From the IMG/VR virus record IMGVR_UViG_3300035180_001220, positions 1-64,000 of that record: DNA of 64,000 nt, one strand, 5' to 3'. Source of the stretch: a virus. The notes below the pieces were generated by a model that saw only the letters and a list, made by a program, of their open reading frames with translations, searched no databases and had not been told where the DNA came from. A program made the translations under genes and the position numbers. Of the stretch, positions 52,631 through 61,306 are shown piece after piece; position 1 is the first letter of the stretch; every line of letters starts with the position of its first letter.

Positions 52631-55600
52631 TTACTTCTTGCTCAATTCATTTTCAAGGAGTGCAACTCTAGCATCCAGTGCCTTTATAGCTTCAATAAGA
52701 ACAGGGACTATTTTAGAGTAGTCAACTGTCTTGTAAACATCGCCATCAATTTGAACAGAGTCAGTTACTATTTCTGGCATTACAGCTTCGACTTGGTCTG
52801 CAAGAATACCATAGTCATGTTTACCAGCCTTGAATGAAGTGTGGGCAATTCCCGACTTCCAGTCAAATGTACCACCGTCAAGCTGTTTAAGAATACTAAT
52901 TGGGTTAGCAATAACTTTGAAGTTTTCCTTAAGGCGTGGGTCAGAGTAAGCAGTTACATTACCGCCAGCCACCATATTACCAGATGGATCTGAGTACCAA
53001 GACCATGCTGCGCGATTCCACCCGCCTAGACCAAAATAGCCATCAGCTCTAATACCCATCTTAACAGCGTAAGCATCATTCCAGAAAGTCATACCAGCAA
53101 GATTTGAATCACCTGTACCACTAGCCCTGACAATCACTGAACCTCTAGTAGCACCACCATCTTGAGACATTGCCATGCTAGTTGTTACACCAAACATAGG
53201 ATTTGTCTGTTGTGTTGCTGAGAAGTAGGTAGCATTTCCTACCGTCAAGTTATTAGCAGTACCAGTTGCGTTGGTAAGAACAACAGCTGAAGGCGTGCCA
53301 AGGTTTGGGGTTACAAGCGTTGGAGATGTAGATAGAACAACAGCTCCGGTACCAGTTGAAGAACCAAATCCTGCAGACCATGTACCACTCGTAATTGTTC
53401 CTAGCGTTGTAATTTGGGATTGATTTGCAAGAACGCTAATAGTGTTACCAGAGATACCAACACCGGTTCCAGCTGAAAGAACAGCAGCGCTGAACTGTGC
53501 CCACGTAACAGGAGATGTATCTACCGTAGTTACTGTTGATGTAACTATCCAGCCTGTATTTGACTGAGATGTTCCGCTTGTTACAAGAACAGCAGCACCA
53601 TTGAACTCATTAATTGGTGTTGATGCATCCATATCAGCTGCCCGAGACCAAGCTGAAGTGCTTACAACGTAGATACCATTTTCAGAAGATGTAGTTTGGT
53701 TCTTTACGAGAACTCTTGTGCCAACTGTAACCGCGATGCCATCAATAGTTTGCGTTCCACTACGTGTGATGTTAGTGGTAGTAGCAACTAAGACCGTGTT
53801 CTTCCAGGTCAATCCTGCGGCTACAGCGTCAACGTAGTTCTTATTAGCTACTTGTGTTCCCAATGTAGGAGTGTCGGCTACTGTAATGCTTTGACCGGTA
53901 GGAATGGTAATTGAACCAGTCATTACCCCGCCACTCAGCGACAGCTTAGACGTGTCACTAGGGTGAACGTGATCAGCGCGAGCAACTTCAAAATCATAAC
54001 CAACAGCAGCAGTTCCATCCATTAGTGGGACAGTGCTTGAAAGTCCTGTAATCGAGTTGAATGAAACACCCGTAGCAATGCCAATGCTTGGCGCTACAAG
54101 AAGAGGACCATTGTTGAATACAAGTTGACCAGTTCCAGTCTCATCAGAGATAACACCGGCGAGTTGCGCTGAAGTTGTAGATGCAAACTGCGCTAGAGGA
54201 CCACTTGTTACTGCGGTGGCTGGATCGCTGGGGTGAACGTGATCTTGTCTAGCGACAAGAGTGGATGTTCCAACAGTAGCTGCACCAGGGACCAGCGGTG
54301 TTGCAACTGCAAGGCCAGTAATAGAGTTGAATGAGGTACCAGTAGCAACGCCGATATTAGGAGTTACAAGGATTGCTCCAGCTATTGTTGGTGAAGTGTC
54401 CATTACAAACTTGGAACCAGTACCAGTTTGAGATGCTACAGACGTAGCGTTTCCAACAGAGGTAATTGGACCGGTTAGGTTTGCATTAGTCGTGACTGTA
54501 GAAGCATTACCAGTTAAGTTACCGGTGAATGTAGTCGCGTAAACATTCTGCCAAACAGCAGAAGGCGTACCAATCGTGTAGCTGTTGGTAGCAGATGGAA
54601 CCATTGATCCACCAATGCTACCACCGCTTGAGCTAGCTGGTGTATATCCAAGCGCTGTGATAATATCGGCTGAAGAAATAGTAGTTCCGATAGTAATACG
54701 GCCCTTTGCATCAACAGTAACTTTCGTATATGTTCCTGCCGTAACACCAGTGTTACCGAGAGTTGCAGTAAGAATAACGTCAGACGTACCATCAATGTTT
54801 GGAGTTGATCCAAGAAGATCACCAGAAAGATTTATCTTTCTAGCATTCTTCCAGCTGGTGGCGGTGCTTGCATTACCGATAAGATCAGCAGTAACAATAC
54901 CAGCAGCGAAACTTCCAGCTGCATCTCTAGCAACCAATGTTGATCCCACGTTCGCAGCTGTCGCATTAGAGGTAATGGTTGGATTGCCAGAAACACCATC
55001 AGGGTTAGTAATTGAAATACCAAGACCGCTTACGGCTAGACTTATCGTGTTAAAGCTGTTAGTGCCAATATTAGCAAGTAAACCAGTAGAGCTTACACTT
55101 GAAATACTTGTTAGATTTCCATTTAACGGTTGAGCATCGGTGATTCCGTAACCATTAAGAGTTGTTGGCTTACCATCTATAGATGTCCACGCAAGAGTTG
55201 AAGTACCTGCAGTGACGCGACCGTATGTATCAACCGTAATGCCTGCATAATTTCCAGCAGCAACTCCAGTAGTTGCAAGGTCAATGTTGTCAGCATTAAC
55301 TACGATGCGGGAGGTTGAAGCTGTGCCAATGTCAAACGTGTGACCAGTAAGAGTAAGACCAGCTCCTGCAGTGAAGTCACCTGGACGGCTAAAGACCGTG
55401 AAAATAAGTGCGGTAACATCAACGGTGATAGTGCCAGTGGTTGTTAAAACCCATGAGCTGTTACCAGAAGATGTACCAACAGCAACGTAGATAAGCGCGC
55501 CAGTTTTAATCTCAACTACTGGCTGATTGTTAGAATCAAGGTTGTCAAAGTCAGTGGCTCTAGCCCAAGCGTCACTTGCTGCAGTGTAAATACCATTTGC

Positions 55601-56689
55601 AGCTGCATTAGATTGGTCCTTTACAAGAACTCTATCACCTGCAGTCAAGACGATGTCATCTATAGTTTGAAGACCGCTTAGGACGATAGGTCCAGTTGTT
55701 GCAACTCTAACGGATTTCTGAAGTGAAAGACCAGCAGCAACGTTATCAACGTAAAGCTTAGTAGCAAGGTGAGATGCGATTGTTGGAGGAGAACCAGTGA
55801 CTGGATTGTTAAATGTCCAATTGCCTGTGATCGTTTCATTACCCGCGACACGAGCTAAAACAGTGCCGTCAAGAATTTGATTTTCAGATATAGCGAGAGA
55901 TGCTTGGTACTGAGTAACAGAATCAACTGAAATTCTAGCACTAGAAACAGAACCGCTTATCATTTGAGAAGCATCTATTCCAATAGGAACATTTACTGCA
56001 TGAGTAACTCTACCCTTCACATCTATGTCGAGCTGTGGAACCGAAGAAGCTATTCCATAGGATGCGGCAGTAACACCAGAGTTAGCTAGTGTCAAGGCGA
56101 TAGAAGTGGTTCCAAAACCAGTTGCATCGCCAGAAACGGCTATCTGTTGGTTCTGGGTAATATAAGTAGTGGTATCCAGCGCCCACGAATTTACTCCTAT
56201 CTTCTTCAAAAAGCCAGCTGTATCGCTAATAGCAGCAATAGCCGTAAGATCAGCATCAAGTGGCTGTGCATCAGTTATGTTGTAGCCACCAAGGGTAGTT
56301 GGAGTAGAACCACCTATAACTCTGCCAAGTGAATCGACCTTTACTTTCGTGTAGAATGTACCTTGCACCGGATCAATTGCTGGCGTAAATGCAGCAAGTC
56401 CGGACACTGGGTCAATAGGTGATACTGGAGGAAGGATGTTGCGAATTTCTTCAGGCGTAATGCTGTTCTGGTTAAGCTGTAATGTCCAGTTAGTTGGATT
56501 ATAGATGTTTCCGGTGTCTGCTCCATTATAGGAGTAGACACCATTAAGTGCAGGGTTTGGGTTGCCGATAAGGTTGAAGAGCTCACCCTTAACTGGAACG
56601 TGCGGGGCAGATGGAAAAGCACTGCCACTCGCTACAATCAGAGTGGAAATCTCTGAACCTTCTACCAAATTGATGCCGGAAAATTGCAT
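52631..56689 (-). CDS. Long tail fibre protein with Peptidase_S74 chaperone, 1352 aa
   Basis: Repetitive beta-rich fibre. Two long internal repeats: (1) LQTIDDIVLTAGDRVLVKDQ...NGIYTAASDAWARATDFD and (2) TQTIDGIAVTVGTRVLVKNQ...NGIYVVSTSAWSRAADMD, plus many GNASTVT-like units and repeated HVHPSD. The C-terminus (SDPRLKENFKVIANPISIL, YGILADQVEAVMPEIV, YKTVDYSKIVPVLIEAI) is the self-cleaving S74 chaperone. Main host-recognition fibre. Confidence 0.9.
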   Translation of the reverse strand: MQFSGINLVEGSEISTLIVASGSAFPSAPHVPVKGELFNLIGNPNPALNGVYSYNGADTGNIYNPTNWTLQLNQNSITPEEIRNILPPVSPIDPVSGLAAFTPAIDPVQGTFYTKVKVDSLGRVIGGSTPTTLGGYNITDAQPLDADLTAIAAISDTAGFLKKIGVNSWALDTTTYITQNQQIAVSGDATGFGTTSIALTLANSGVTAASYGIASSVPQLDIDVKGRVTHAVNVPIGIDASQMISGSVSSARISVDSVTQYQASLAISENQILDGTVLARVAGNETITGNWTFNNPVTGSPPTIASHLATKLYVDNVAAGLSLQKSVRVATTGPIVLSGLQTIDDIVLTAGDRVLVKDQSNAAANGIYTAASDAWARATDFDNLDSNNQPVVEIKTGALIYVAVGTSSGNSSWVLTTTGTITVDVTALIFTVFSRPGDFTAGAGLTLTGHTFDIGTASTSRIVVNADNIDLATTGVAAGNYAGITVDTYGRVTAGTSTLAWTSIDGKPTTLNGYGITDAQPLNGNLTSISSVSSTGLLANIGTNSFNTISLAVSGLGISITNPDGVSGNPTITSNATAANVGSTLVARDAAGSFAAGIVTADLIGNASTATSWKNARKINLSGDLLGSTPNIDGTSDVILTATLGNTGVTAGTYTKVTVDAKGRITIGTTISSADIITALGYTPASSSGGSIGGSMVPSATNSYTIGTPSAVWQNVYATTFTGNLTGNASTVTTNANLTGPITSVGNATSVASQTGTGSKFVMDTSPTIAGAILVTPNIGVATGTSFNSITGLAVATPLVPGAATVGTSTLVARQDHVHPSDPATAVTSGPLAQFASTTSAQLAGVISDETGTGQLVFNNGPLLVAPSIGIATGVSFNSITGLSSTVPLMDGTAAVGYDFEVARADHVHPSDTSKLSLSGGVMTGSITIPTGQSITVADTPTLGTQVANKNYVDAVAAGLTWKNTVLVATTTNITRSGTQTIDGIAVTVGTRVLVKNQTTSSENGIYVVSTSAWSRAADMDASTPINEFNGAAVLVTSGTSQSNTGWIVTSTVTTVDTSPVTWAQFSAAVLSAGTGVGISGNTISVLANQSQITTLGTITSGTWSAGFGSSTGTGAVVLSTSPTLVTPNLGTPSAVVLTNATGTANNLTVGNATYFSATQQTNPMFGVTTSMAMSQDGGATRGSVIVRASGTGDSNLAGMTFWNDAYAVKMGIRADGYFGLGGWNRAAWSWYSDPSGNMVAGGNVTAYSDPRLKENFKVIANPISILKQLDGGTFDWKSGIAHTSFKAGKHDYGILADQVEAVMPEIVTDSVQIDGDVYKTVDYSKIVPVLIEAIKALDARVALLENELSKK

Positions 56690-56789
56690 GTCATTAATCT
56701 CCTAAGTCATTATATTTATGAAAACGTGCTACGATTGACATATCTTACTCATCCCCAATAAATATTGGAATTATTCAAAGGATTTTCTC

Positions 56790-57671
56790 GTGATCTCTTT
56801 CAAACAGTTTCTAATGGAGGGCGGCAAAGCAACTGCTAAGTTTGATGTGCAGCGAGCAGAGCAAGCTGATGTAAAGGCAGCTTTAGAATTTGTATCTAAA
56901 GTGCTTGGAATTCCATTTGACACGCTCAAAAATGATCTTCTAGGTTCAACAGAGCTTACTCTTCTAGGTAAAAAGAAAGACAGCGGAGATGTAGACATCG
57001 CTATGTCACTTAAGGATTCTGACGTCAACAAAATAAATGACGAGATGCTTAAGGCAACTGGTGGAGAGGGTGACTACAATGCTGGAACAAAGGTGGGTTC
57101 CTACGCAGTTCCAGTTAACGGAAAGAAGATTCAGGTCGACCTTATGTACGTGAACAATAAGGACTGGGCTAAGTTTGCGTATCACTCTGCAATTGGAAGA
57201 GGTTCAGTCTATCCAGGTTCCGTTCGCAATATCATCATGCTTACGGCTCTTGCACATACACAAGAGCCTGGTAAAGATTTTGTTATGCGTGATGAAGATG
57301 GTAAAGCAATCATCAGAGCATCTAAGTCTGTCAAGCTAGACTCTGGAATGGAACGTCTATTCAAGATGGCTAAAGTCAATGCTAAGACGGGAAAATACAA
57401 CAAGACCATTGAAACTGTAGCTCCTGAAGAAATAGAAGCTCACCTTAAGTCACTTGGTAAGGATGTAAAGTTCTCCAAGGATAAGGATCACACTGATGTT
57501 CCAGATGAAGTGGCAGCATTTATCTTTGGCAAGAGTGTCAAAGCTGCTGATGTTATGACAGCAGAGAATGTTATCAAGCATATCAAGAAGCTTAAGAATT
57601 CTACTGAAATTATAGAAGCTGCACGTAAAGAGCTTGAACGTCTGAAGCTACCTATCCCGAAAGAACTATGA
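56790..57671 (+). CDS. Nucleotidyltransferase-fold protein with capsid-targeting-like leader
   Basis: 293 aa, GTG start. Leader MISFKQFLMEGGK has an LME site; its form closely resembles T4 internal-protein leaders (MKTYQEFIAE). GSTELTLLGKKKDSGDVDIA shows GS...DxD, the active-site signature of the nucleotidyltransferase superfamily, and KKIQVDLMYV the third Asp. The C-terminal third is helical. It may transfer a nucleotide to RNA or protein after injection. Confidence 0.75.
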   Translation: MISFKQFLMEGGKATAKFDVQRAEQADVKAALEFVSKVLGIPFDTLKNDLLGSTELTLLGKKKDSGDVDIAMSLKDSDVNKINDEMLKATGGEGDYNAGTKVGSYAVPVNGKKIQVDLMYVNNKDWAKFAYHSAIGRGSVYPGSVRNIIMLTALAHTQEPGKDFVMRDEDGKAIIRASKSVKLDSGMERLFKMAKVNAKTGKYNKTIETVAPEEIEAHLKSLGKDVKFSKDKDHTDVPDEVAAFIFGKSVKAADVMTAENVIKHIKKLKNSTEIIEAARKELERLKLPIPKEL

Positions 57672-57701
57672 AAGTCAAAGAACTATGAAAGTCAAAGAAC
57701 T
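57668..57701 (+). repeat. 17-bp tandem duplication creating a mini-ORF
   Basis: GAACTATGAAAGTCAAA occurs twice in tandem from 57663. The first copy has ATG 57668 overlapping the upstream stop and would encode only MKVKEL before TGA; the second provides the true start at 57685. Confidence 0.8.
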
Positions 57702-58695
57702 ATTTGAAGCAGTGAAGCGAAAGCCAGGTGATACGTATTCTGATGATGAGCTGAAGGCCCAACAGGATGAAAGACTTAAAAGGAAAACCGCGGCCCAAAG
57801 CCAACTTATAAATTTGCTAAAAACAAAATGTAAAAAGAACTTTACTGCCTTGGTAAATGGTACGTCATCAATTCTGTATAGATCAACTAACATGCCAAAT
57901 TATGTGAAGCTTGGTGATTATGTGTTTGCAGATATTACAGGAAGAACTGAACCACGCCGTTCAAAGACTGGTAGTAATCTATTCATGAACTATGCATCAC
58001 AATCTCACGATTGGGCTGGATATCCTAAAAGAGAAATTTCAAATTCAGCTACTCCAGATTATTCTGCTGCTAAACAGTTTGGCGGGGTGTGTTGGCTGAT
58101 TATTCCTTACGATGACGTAGGACCATTTGCCAGATGTAAGGGCGATTTCAATTACATAGATTTAGGTGATGGAACAGAAGGTATGATAGACCGGCTTAGC
58201 ATAATTGATAATGTGATCCTCACAGCCCAAAATGTGCTAAAATCTAAGTCGAAAGAGCTAAGAGCATTAGGGCCTAAAATTTTTAGTCTTGTAGATTCTC
58301 GTATTCTTAAATTTGTTCCAGAACGCCACCGATACTCAATTGAAGAAATAGAGCAGTTATCAGATACCATTGAAAAACTGATATATGAATTTGACGAAAT
58401 AGGTTCACAGACTTATAAAGATGTTCGTAACATTGTTAGCTTGAAAGAAGCGCTAGATTATTTCGAAGATGAATTTAACACACGTTCATTGGACGAGTGG
58501 CTATCAGAACATATTGCCCCTAAAGCGTTAGGAATAAAATTATTCGATTCATATCCTGGGATGAAAATTCCTAAAAATTCTGAAGTCTGGTTTGAAGGTA
58601 GCTATGTTGCAATTGCAGCAGACCCTGGCGGATATGAGGAGACTGATAAACTTGTATCCTCTGAATGGTTTAAGGGGATAGCAAAACAGGTCTAA
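57685..58695 (+). CDS. ADP-ribosyltransferase-like protein with capsid-targeting-like leader
   Basis: 336 aa. Leader MKVKELFEAVKRK with an LFE site. NGTSSILYRSTN carries the candidate NAD-binding Arg (R66), then HDWAGYPKREISNSATPDY (S/T-rich strand) and FGGVCWLIIPYDDVGPFA. This order resembles R-S-E ADP-ribosyltransferases such as T4 Alt/ModA; the catalytic Glu cannot be fixed by eye. T4 Alt is packaged and injected, matching the leader. Confidence 0.6.
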   Translation: MKVKELFEAVKRKPGDTYSDDELKAQQDERLKRKTAAQSQLINLLKTKCKKNFTALVNGTSSILYRSTNMPNYVKLGDYVFADITGRTEPRRSKTGSNLFMNYASQSHDWAGYPKREISNSATPDYSAAKQFGGVCWLIIPYDDVGPFARCKGDFNYIDLGDGTEGMIDRLSIIDNVILTAQNVLKSKSKELRALGPKIFSLVDSRILKFVPERHRYSIEEIEQLSDTIEKLIYEFDEIGSQTYKDVRNIVSLKEALDYFEDEFNTRSLDEWLSEHIAPKALGIKLFDSYPGMKIPKNSEVWFEGSYVAIAADPGGYEETDKLVSSEWFKGIAKQV

Positions 58696-58752
58696 GATTT
58701 CTTGTTATTGAAGCCGTGATAAAATATACATTACAGCTTACAAGGAGCCTAC

Positions 58753-59502
58753 ATGACATTAACAACATCAGACATTCGCGACCTGTTTAAGGCTCGCTTA
58801 GCAGCAAAGCAATTCACGTCAATCAACCGTGAAGCTTCAATGACCAACCTGGTTGGCAACACAACCATTGAAATTGTGGGCGCATCTTTTATTGCTGATG
58901 AAGATGCTATCTTCGGCGAAGTCAATTGGGATTACGTTGAACGCGAAGAAGCTTGGTATAACTCTTTATCCTGTAATGTAAATGATTTTCCTGGCGGTGC
59001 CCCCGCCATCTGGAAAGCGGTTGCAGATAAGGACGGCTTTATTAACAGCAATTATGGTGCTATTCTTTTTTCTGATTGGAACGGTAATCAATATGAAAAC
59101 TGTGTAGCAGAACTAAAGTCTAATCCTGGCTCGCGAAGAGCTACGGCGATTTACAATCGACCGTCAATGTGGAAAGATTACAATCTAAATGGGCGTAGTG
59201 ATTTTCTATGCACTAATGCCGTCGGCTATCTTATTAGACAAGATGAGCTTCACGCAGTTGTTCAAATGCGCAGTAATGATGCCTGGGCCGGGTATCGAAA
59301 TGATAGAGCATGGCAGCAGCATATTTTAGAAAAGATGGCCGCAGAACTCTCTGTTGAGCCTGGTAATCTTTATTGGAATGTAACCTCACTCCATGTTTAT
59401 GCACGGAATTATTATCTTGTAGATCACTATTCTAAAACTGGTAAATACCATATTTCTAAAGAAAAATACAAAGAACTTTATCCAGAGTCTGAATATATCT
59501 AA
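58753..59502 (+). CDS. Thymidylate synthase/dNMP hydroxymethylase family
   Basis: 249 aa; AAGGAG upstream. NDFPGGAPAIWKAVADKDGF, GSRRATAIYNRPSMWKDYN, DFLCTNAVGYLIRQDELHAV and QMRSNDAWAGYRNDRAW match the ThyA fold: RR for phosphate, Cys nucleophile, RSND. NVTSLHVYARNYYL is the closing helix. Sequence is well away from ThyA and closer to phage pyrimidine hydroxymethylases, so it may build a modified base. With DHFR it completes a folate cycle. Confidence 0.85.
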   Translation: MTLTTSDIRDLFKARLAAKQFTSINREASMTNLVGNTTIEIVGASFIADEDAIFGEVNWDYVEREEAWYNSLSCNVNDFPGGAPAIWKAVADKDGFINSNYGAILFSDWNGNQYENCVAELKSNPGSRRATAIYNRPSMWKDYNLNGRSDFLCTNAVGYLIRQDELHAVVQMRSNDAWAGYRNDRAWQQHILEKMAAELSVEPGNLYWNVTSLHVYARNYYLVDHYSKTGKYHISKEKYKELYPESEYI

Positions 59503-59711
59503 TCACGTTTTCGCAGGTACTCGAGAAGAGTAGATTGAGACGAGTATTACCGTCTCAATCTACTGATGAAGACTGCGTAGTTTATTGGATACATGATAGC
59601 ACGTGTGTTCGTTCAATAACTGATGAGTATGTTGTCGTAACTACGGTAAAGCGTTATTGAGCACATAAGCTAGAACATCTTAGGTCTGGTAGATTTCCAA
59701 AAGAGGCAGTC
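59503..59711 (+). other. Spacer with 14-bp inverted repeat
   Basis: AGTAGATTGAGACG (59529-59542) pairs perfectly with 59551-59564, loop 8 bases; no T-run. No gene seen in the remaining ~150 bases. Confidence 0.6.
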
Positions 59712-60014
59712 ATGGATATTATTCGTGACGGTAATATTGCAAGATGTTACCTTTATAGGGATCATCGTGATTGTTTAGCATCCGTTGGCATATTTAAACC
59801 TAAAAAAGAGAAAATAATGGAACAAGTCTTCCTATCCCGTCGCAACCTTCTTTTGCTTCTTGATAAGCTTGACAAGAAGAAGCCCGGCGATCCTATTATT
59901 GCTGCATCTATTATCAAACATGACGGGCAAGGTGAGGATTTCAATCAAACAATTCCAATCATCTGCGTAACAGCAGTCGAAGATGAAATTTATTATGGAG
60001 CAAATCATGTCTGA
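59712..60014 (+). CDS. Hypothetical protein, paralogue of next gene
   Basis: AGAGG precedes ATG 59712 (100 aa); an internal ATG at 59817 gives 65 aa starting EQVFLSRRNLLLLLDKLDKK, which aligns over its length with the following protein. The first 35 residues may be from an older gene. Function unknown. Confidence 0.6.
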   Translation: MDIIRDGNIARCYLYRDHRDCLASVGIFKPKKEKIMEQVFLSRRNLLLLLDKLDKKKPGDPIIAASIIKHDGQGEDFNQTIPIICVTAVEDEIYYGANHV

Positions 60015-60243
60015 TGTTGAACATGTCTTCCTATCTCGCCGTAATCTGTTGACCCTGCTTAACAAGCTAGACCGCAAAGCTACAGGTGATAATTCTACGC
60101 TTTGCACTATCATTAAGAATGATGATGCCCACACCAAGTATCCCCAATCTTGCCCAACAATAGTGGTTACTGCTATTGATGATGACGAGTATTACGACAC
60201 TCGCGAAGCAGGCAAAGTTCACCCCCTGGATACACCAAAATGA
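60007..60243 (+). CDS. Hypothetical protein, tandem paralogue
   Basis: 78 aa, GGAG upstream. VEHVFLSRRNLLTLLNKLDR, later PTIVVTAIDDDEYY, matches the preceding gene (FLSRRNLLLLLDKL, PIICVTAVEDEIYY): a tandem duplication. Function unknown; ends in an ATGA-type overlap with the next gene. Confidence 0.65.
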   Translation: MSDVEHVFLSRRNLLTLLNKLDRKATGDNSTLCTIIKNDDAHTKYPQSCPTIVVTAIDDDEYYDTREAGKVHPLDTPK

Positions 60244-60839
60244 GATTAAAAGAACTCCGTGAAATGGCAGTCAGGAATCCTATGGAAATGAATTTGACGG
60301 ATTCTCAGCTTGATGAATTTTCTAAACTGTTATCAACTTCAACGGATGTAAAACAAATAAATGAAAATAAGACAGTGAAGATCAAGCACAGTGATGGTAA
60401 AATTTACTATTCTCTTTGGCTTAGTGAGATACTTGTTTCCTTTAGCGTATGTTCTTTCATAACTATTGCTGCTAAGAAATATCTTAGTATTTTATTTTCT
60501 CATACACTAAAGGAATTTCAGCGAAAAGGTTATTCCCAAGAACTTATTTGGGAATTACATCTAATCATTGAAGAACCAATTTACATCGGCGGATCATTTA
60601 CAACTGCAGGTGAAGGTTCTACAGTCAAACTAGCAAATTATCTTGAAAAGATTAGAAGTATAAAACTAAAGATGATCGATAATAAATCGGGCGAAATTTT
60701 GGATTATGATAATGGCCTATTAATGAAAAAACCAAAAATTGGGCTATTAATAGAAAGTGCTGGAATGTTTGAAGCATTTACTGATGCTGGCCTTGTAAAA
60801 TTTTGGTTGAATGACAATATAGATTTTAGTGAGACATAG
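60240..60839 (+). CDS. Divergent GNAT-like protein with capsid-targeting-like leader
   Basis: 199 aa. Leader MRLKELREMAVRNP closely matches that at 7416 (MKLHELKEMAIRGG), with an LRE site. LFSHTLKEFQRKGYSQELIW contains a degraded acetyl-CoA loop (FQRKGYS). IYIGGSFTTAGEGSTVKLAN replaces the SDxxxTDGxxLW block. Confidence 0.6.
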   Translation: MRLKELREMAVRNPMEMNLTDSQLDEFSKLLSTSTDVKQINENKTVKIKHSDGKIYYSLWLSEILVSFSVCSFITIAAKKYLSILFSHTLKEFQRKGYSQELIWELHLIIEEPIYIGGSFTTAGEGSTVKLANYLEKIRSIKLKMIDNKSGEILDYDNGLLMKKPKIGLLIESAGMFEAFTDAGLVKFWLNDNIDFSET

Positions 60840-60840
60840 A

Positions 60841-61002
60841 ATGCAAGTTAAAGATCCGCGTAAAGCGCACTTACACATCTCTCTCGTAAAGAGTGTCTTT
60901 CGTGTTTTAGCAGGTGCTGTTATAATGAGCCAGATGTTTTATACTGGTGGTTTGCTTATCATCATTGCTGAAGTTCTTGGCGTCTTGGAAGAGATTGTGT
61001 GA
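60841..61002 (+). CDS. Small membrane protein, 53 aa
   Basis: Begins one base after the previous stop. Two weak hydrophobic segments (VFRVLAGAVIMSQMF and GGLLIIIAEVLGVL). Not recognised. Confidence 0.5.
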   Translation: MQVKDPRKAHLHISLVKSVFRVLAGAVIMSQMFYTGGLLIIIAEVLGVLEEIV

Positions 61003-61005
61003 CCT

Positions 61006-61161
61006 GTGAATGTCAAGTCTGTAAAGATATTGCCCCGCAGGAAACGTATTATAATTAATGGAAATGAGGAACAACGCCTCCAAGTTTTCAGCGAGCCGTT
61101 TGACCGCATTGAAGATGCTGAGACAGATGTAACATACTATAAAGCTATTTTGCATGGCTAA
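61006..61161 (+). CDS. Hypothetical protein, 51 aa
   Basis: GTG start four bases after the preceding stop; basic strand KILPRRKRIIING then an acidic region and VTYYKAILHG at the end. A stretch of ~145 bases without a gene follows (61162-61306). Confidence 0.45.
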   Translation: MNVKSVKILPRRKRIIINGNEEQRLQVFSEPFDRIEDAETDVTYYKAILHG

Positions 61162-61306
61162 ATGGTAAAGCAATCTTAGAACACTGGCTGAAGCTGTTGA
61201 TCTGCACAAACACATCCAAAGTAAAAATTGCTCGGGATAGTGACAGAAAATGCAAGTGGTAGCCAAAGTCTGATGACTTTCAAATTTACAAAGTGGTACT
61301 TATTAA

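Noticed and set aside
54585-55133. Plus-strand 182-aa ORF within the tail fibre
   Set aside because: Low-complexity antisense frame of the repetitive fibre; Val/Pro-rich without motifs.
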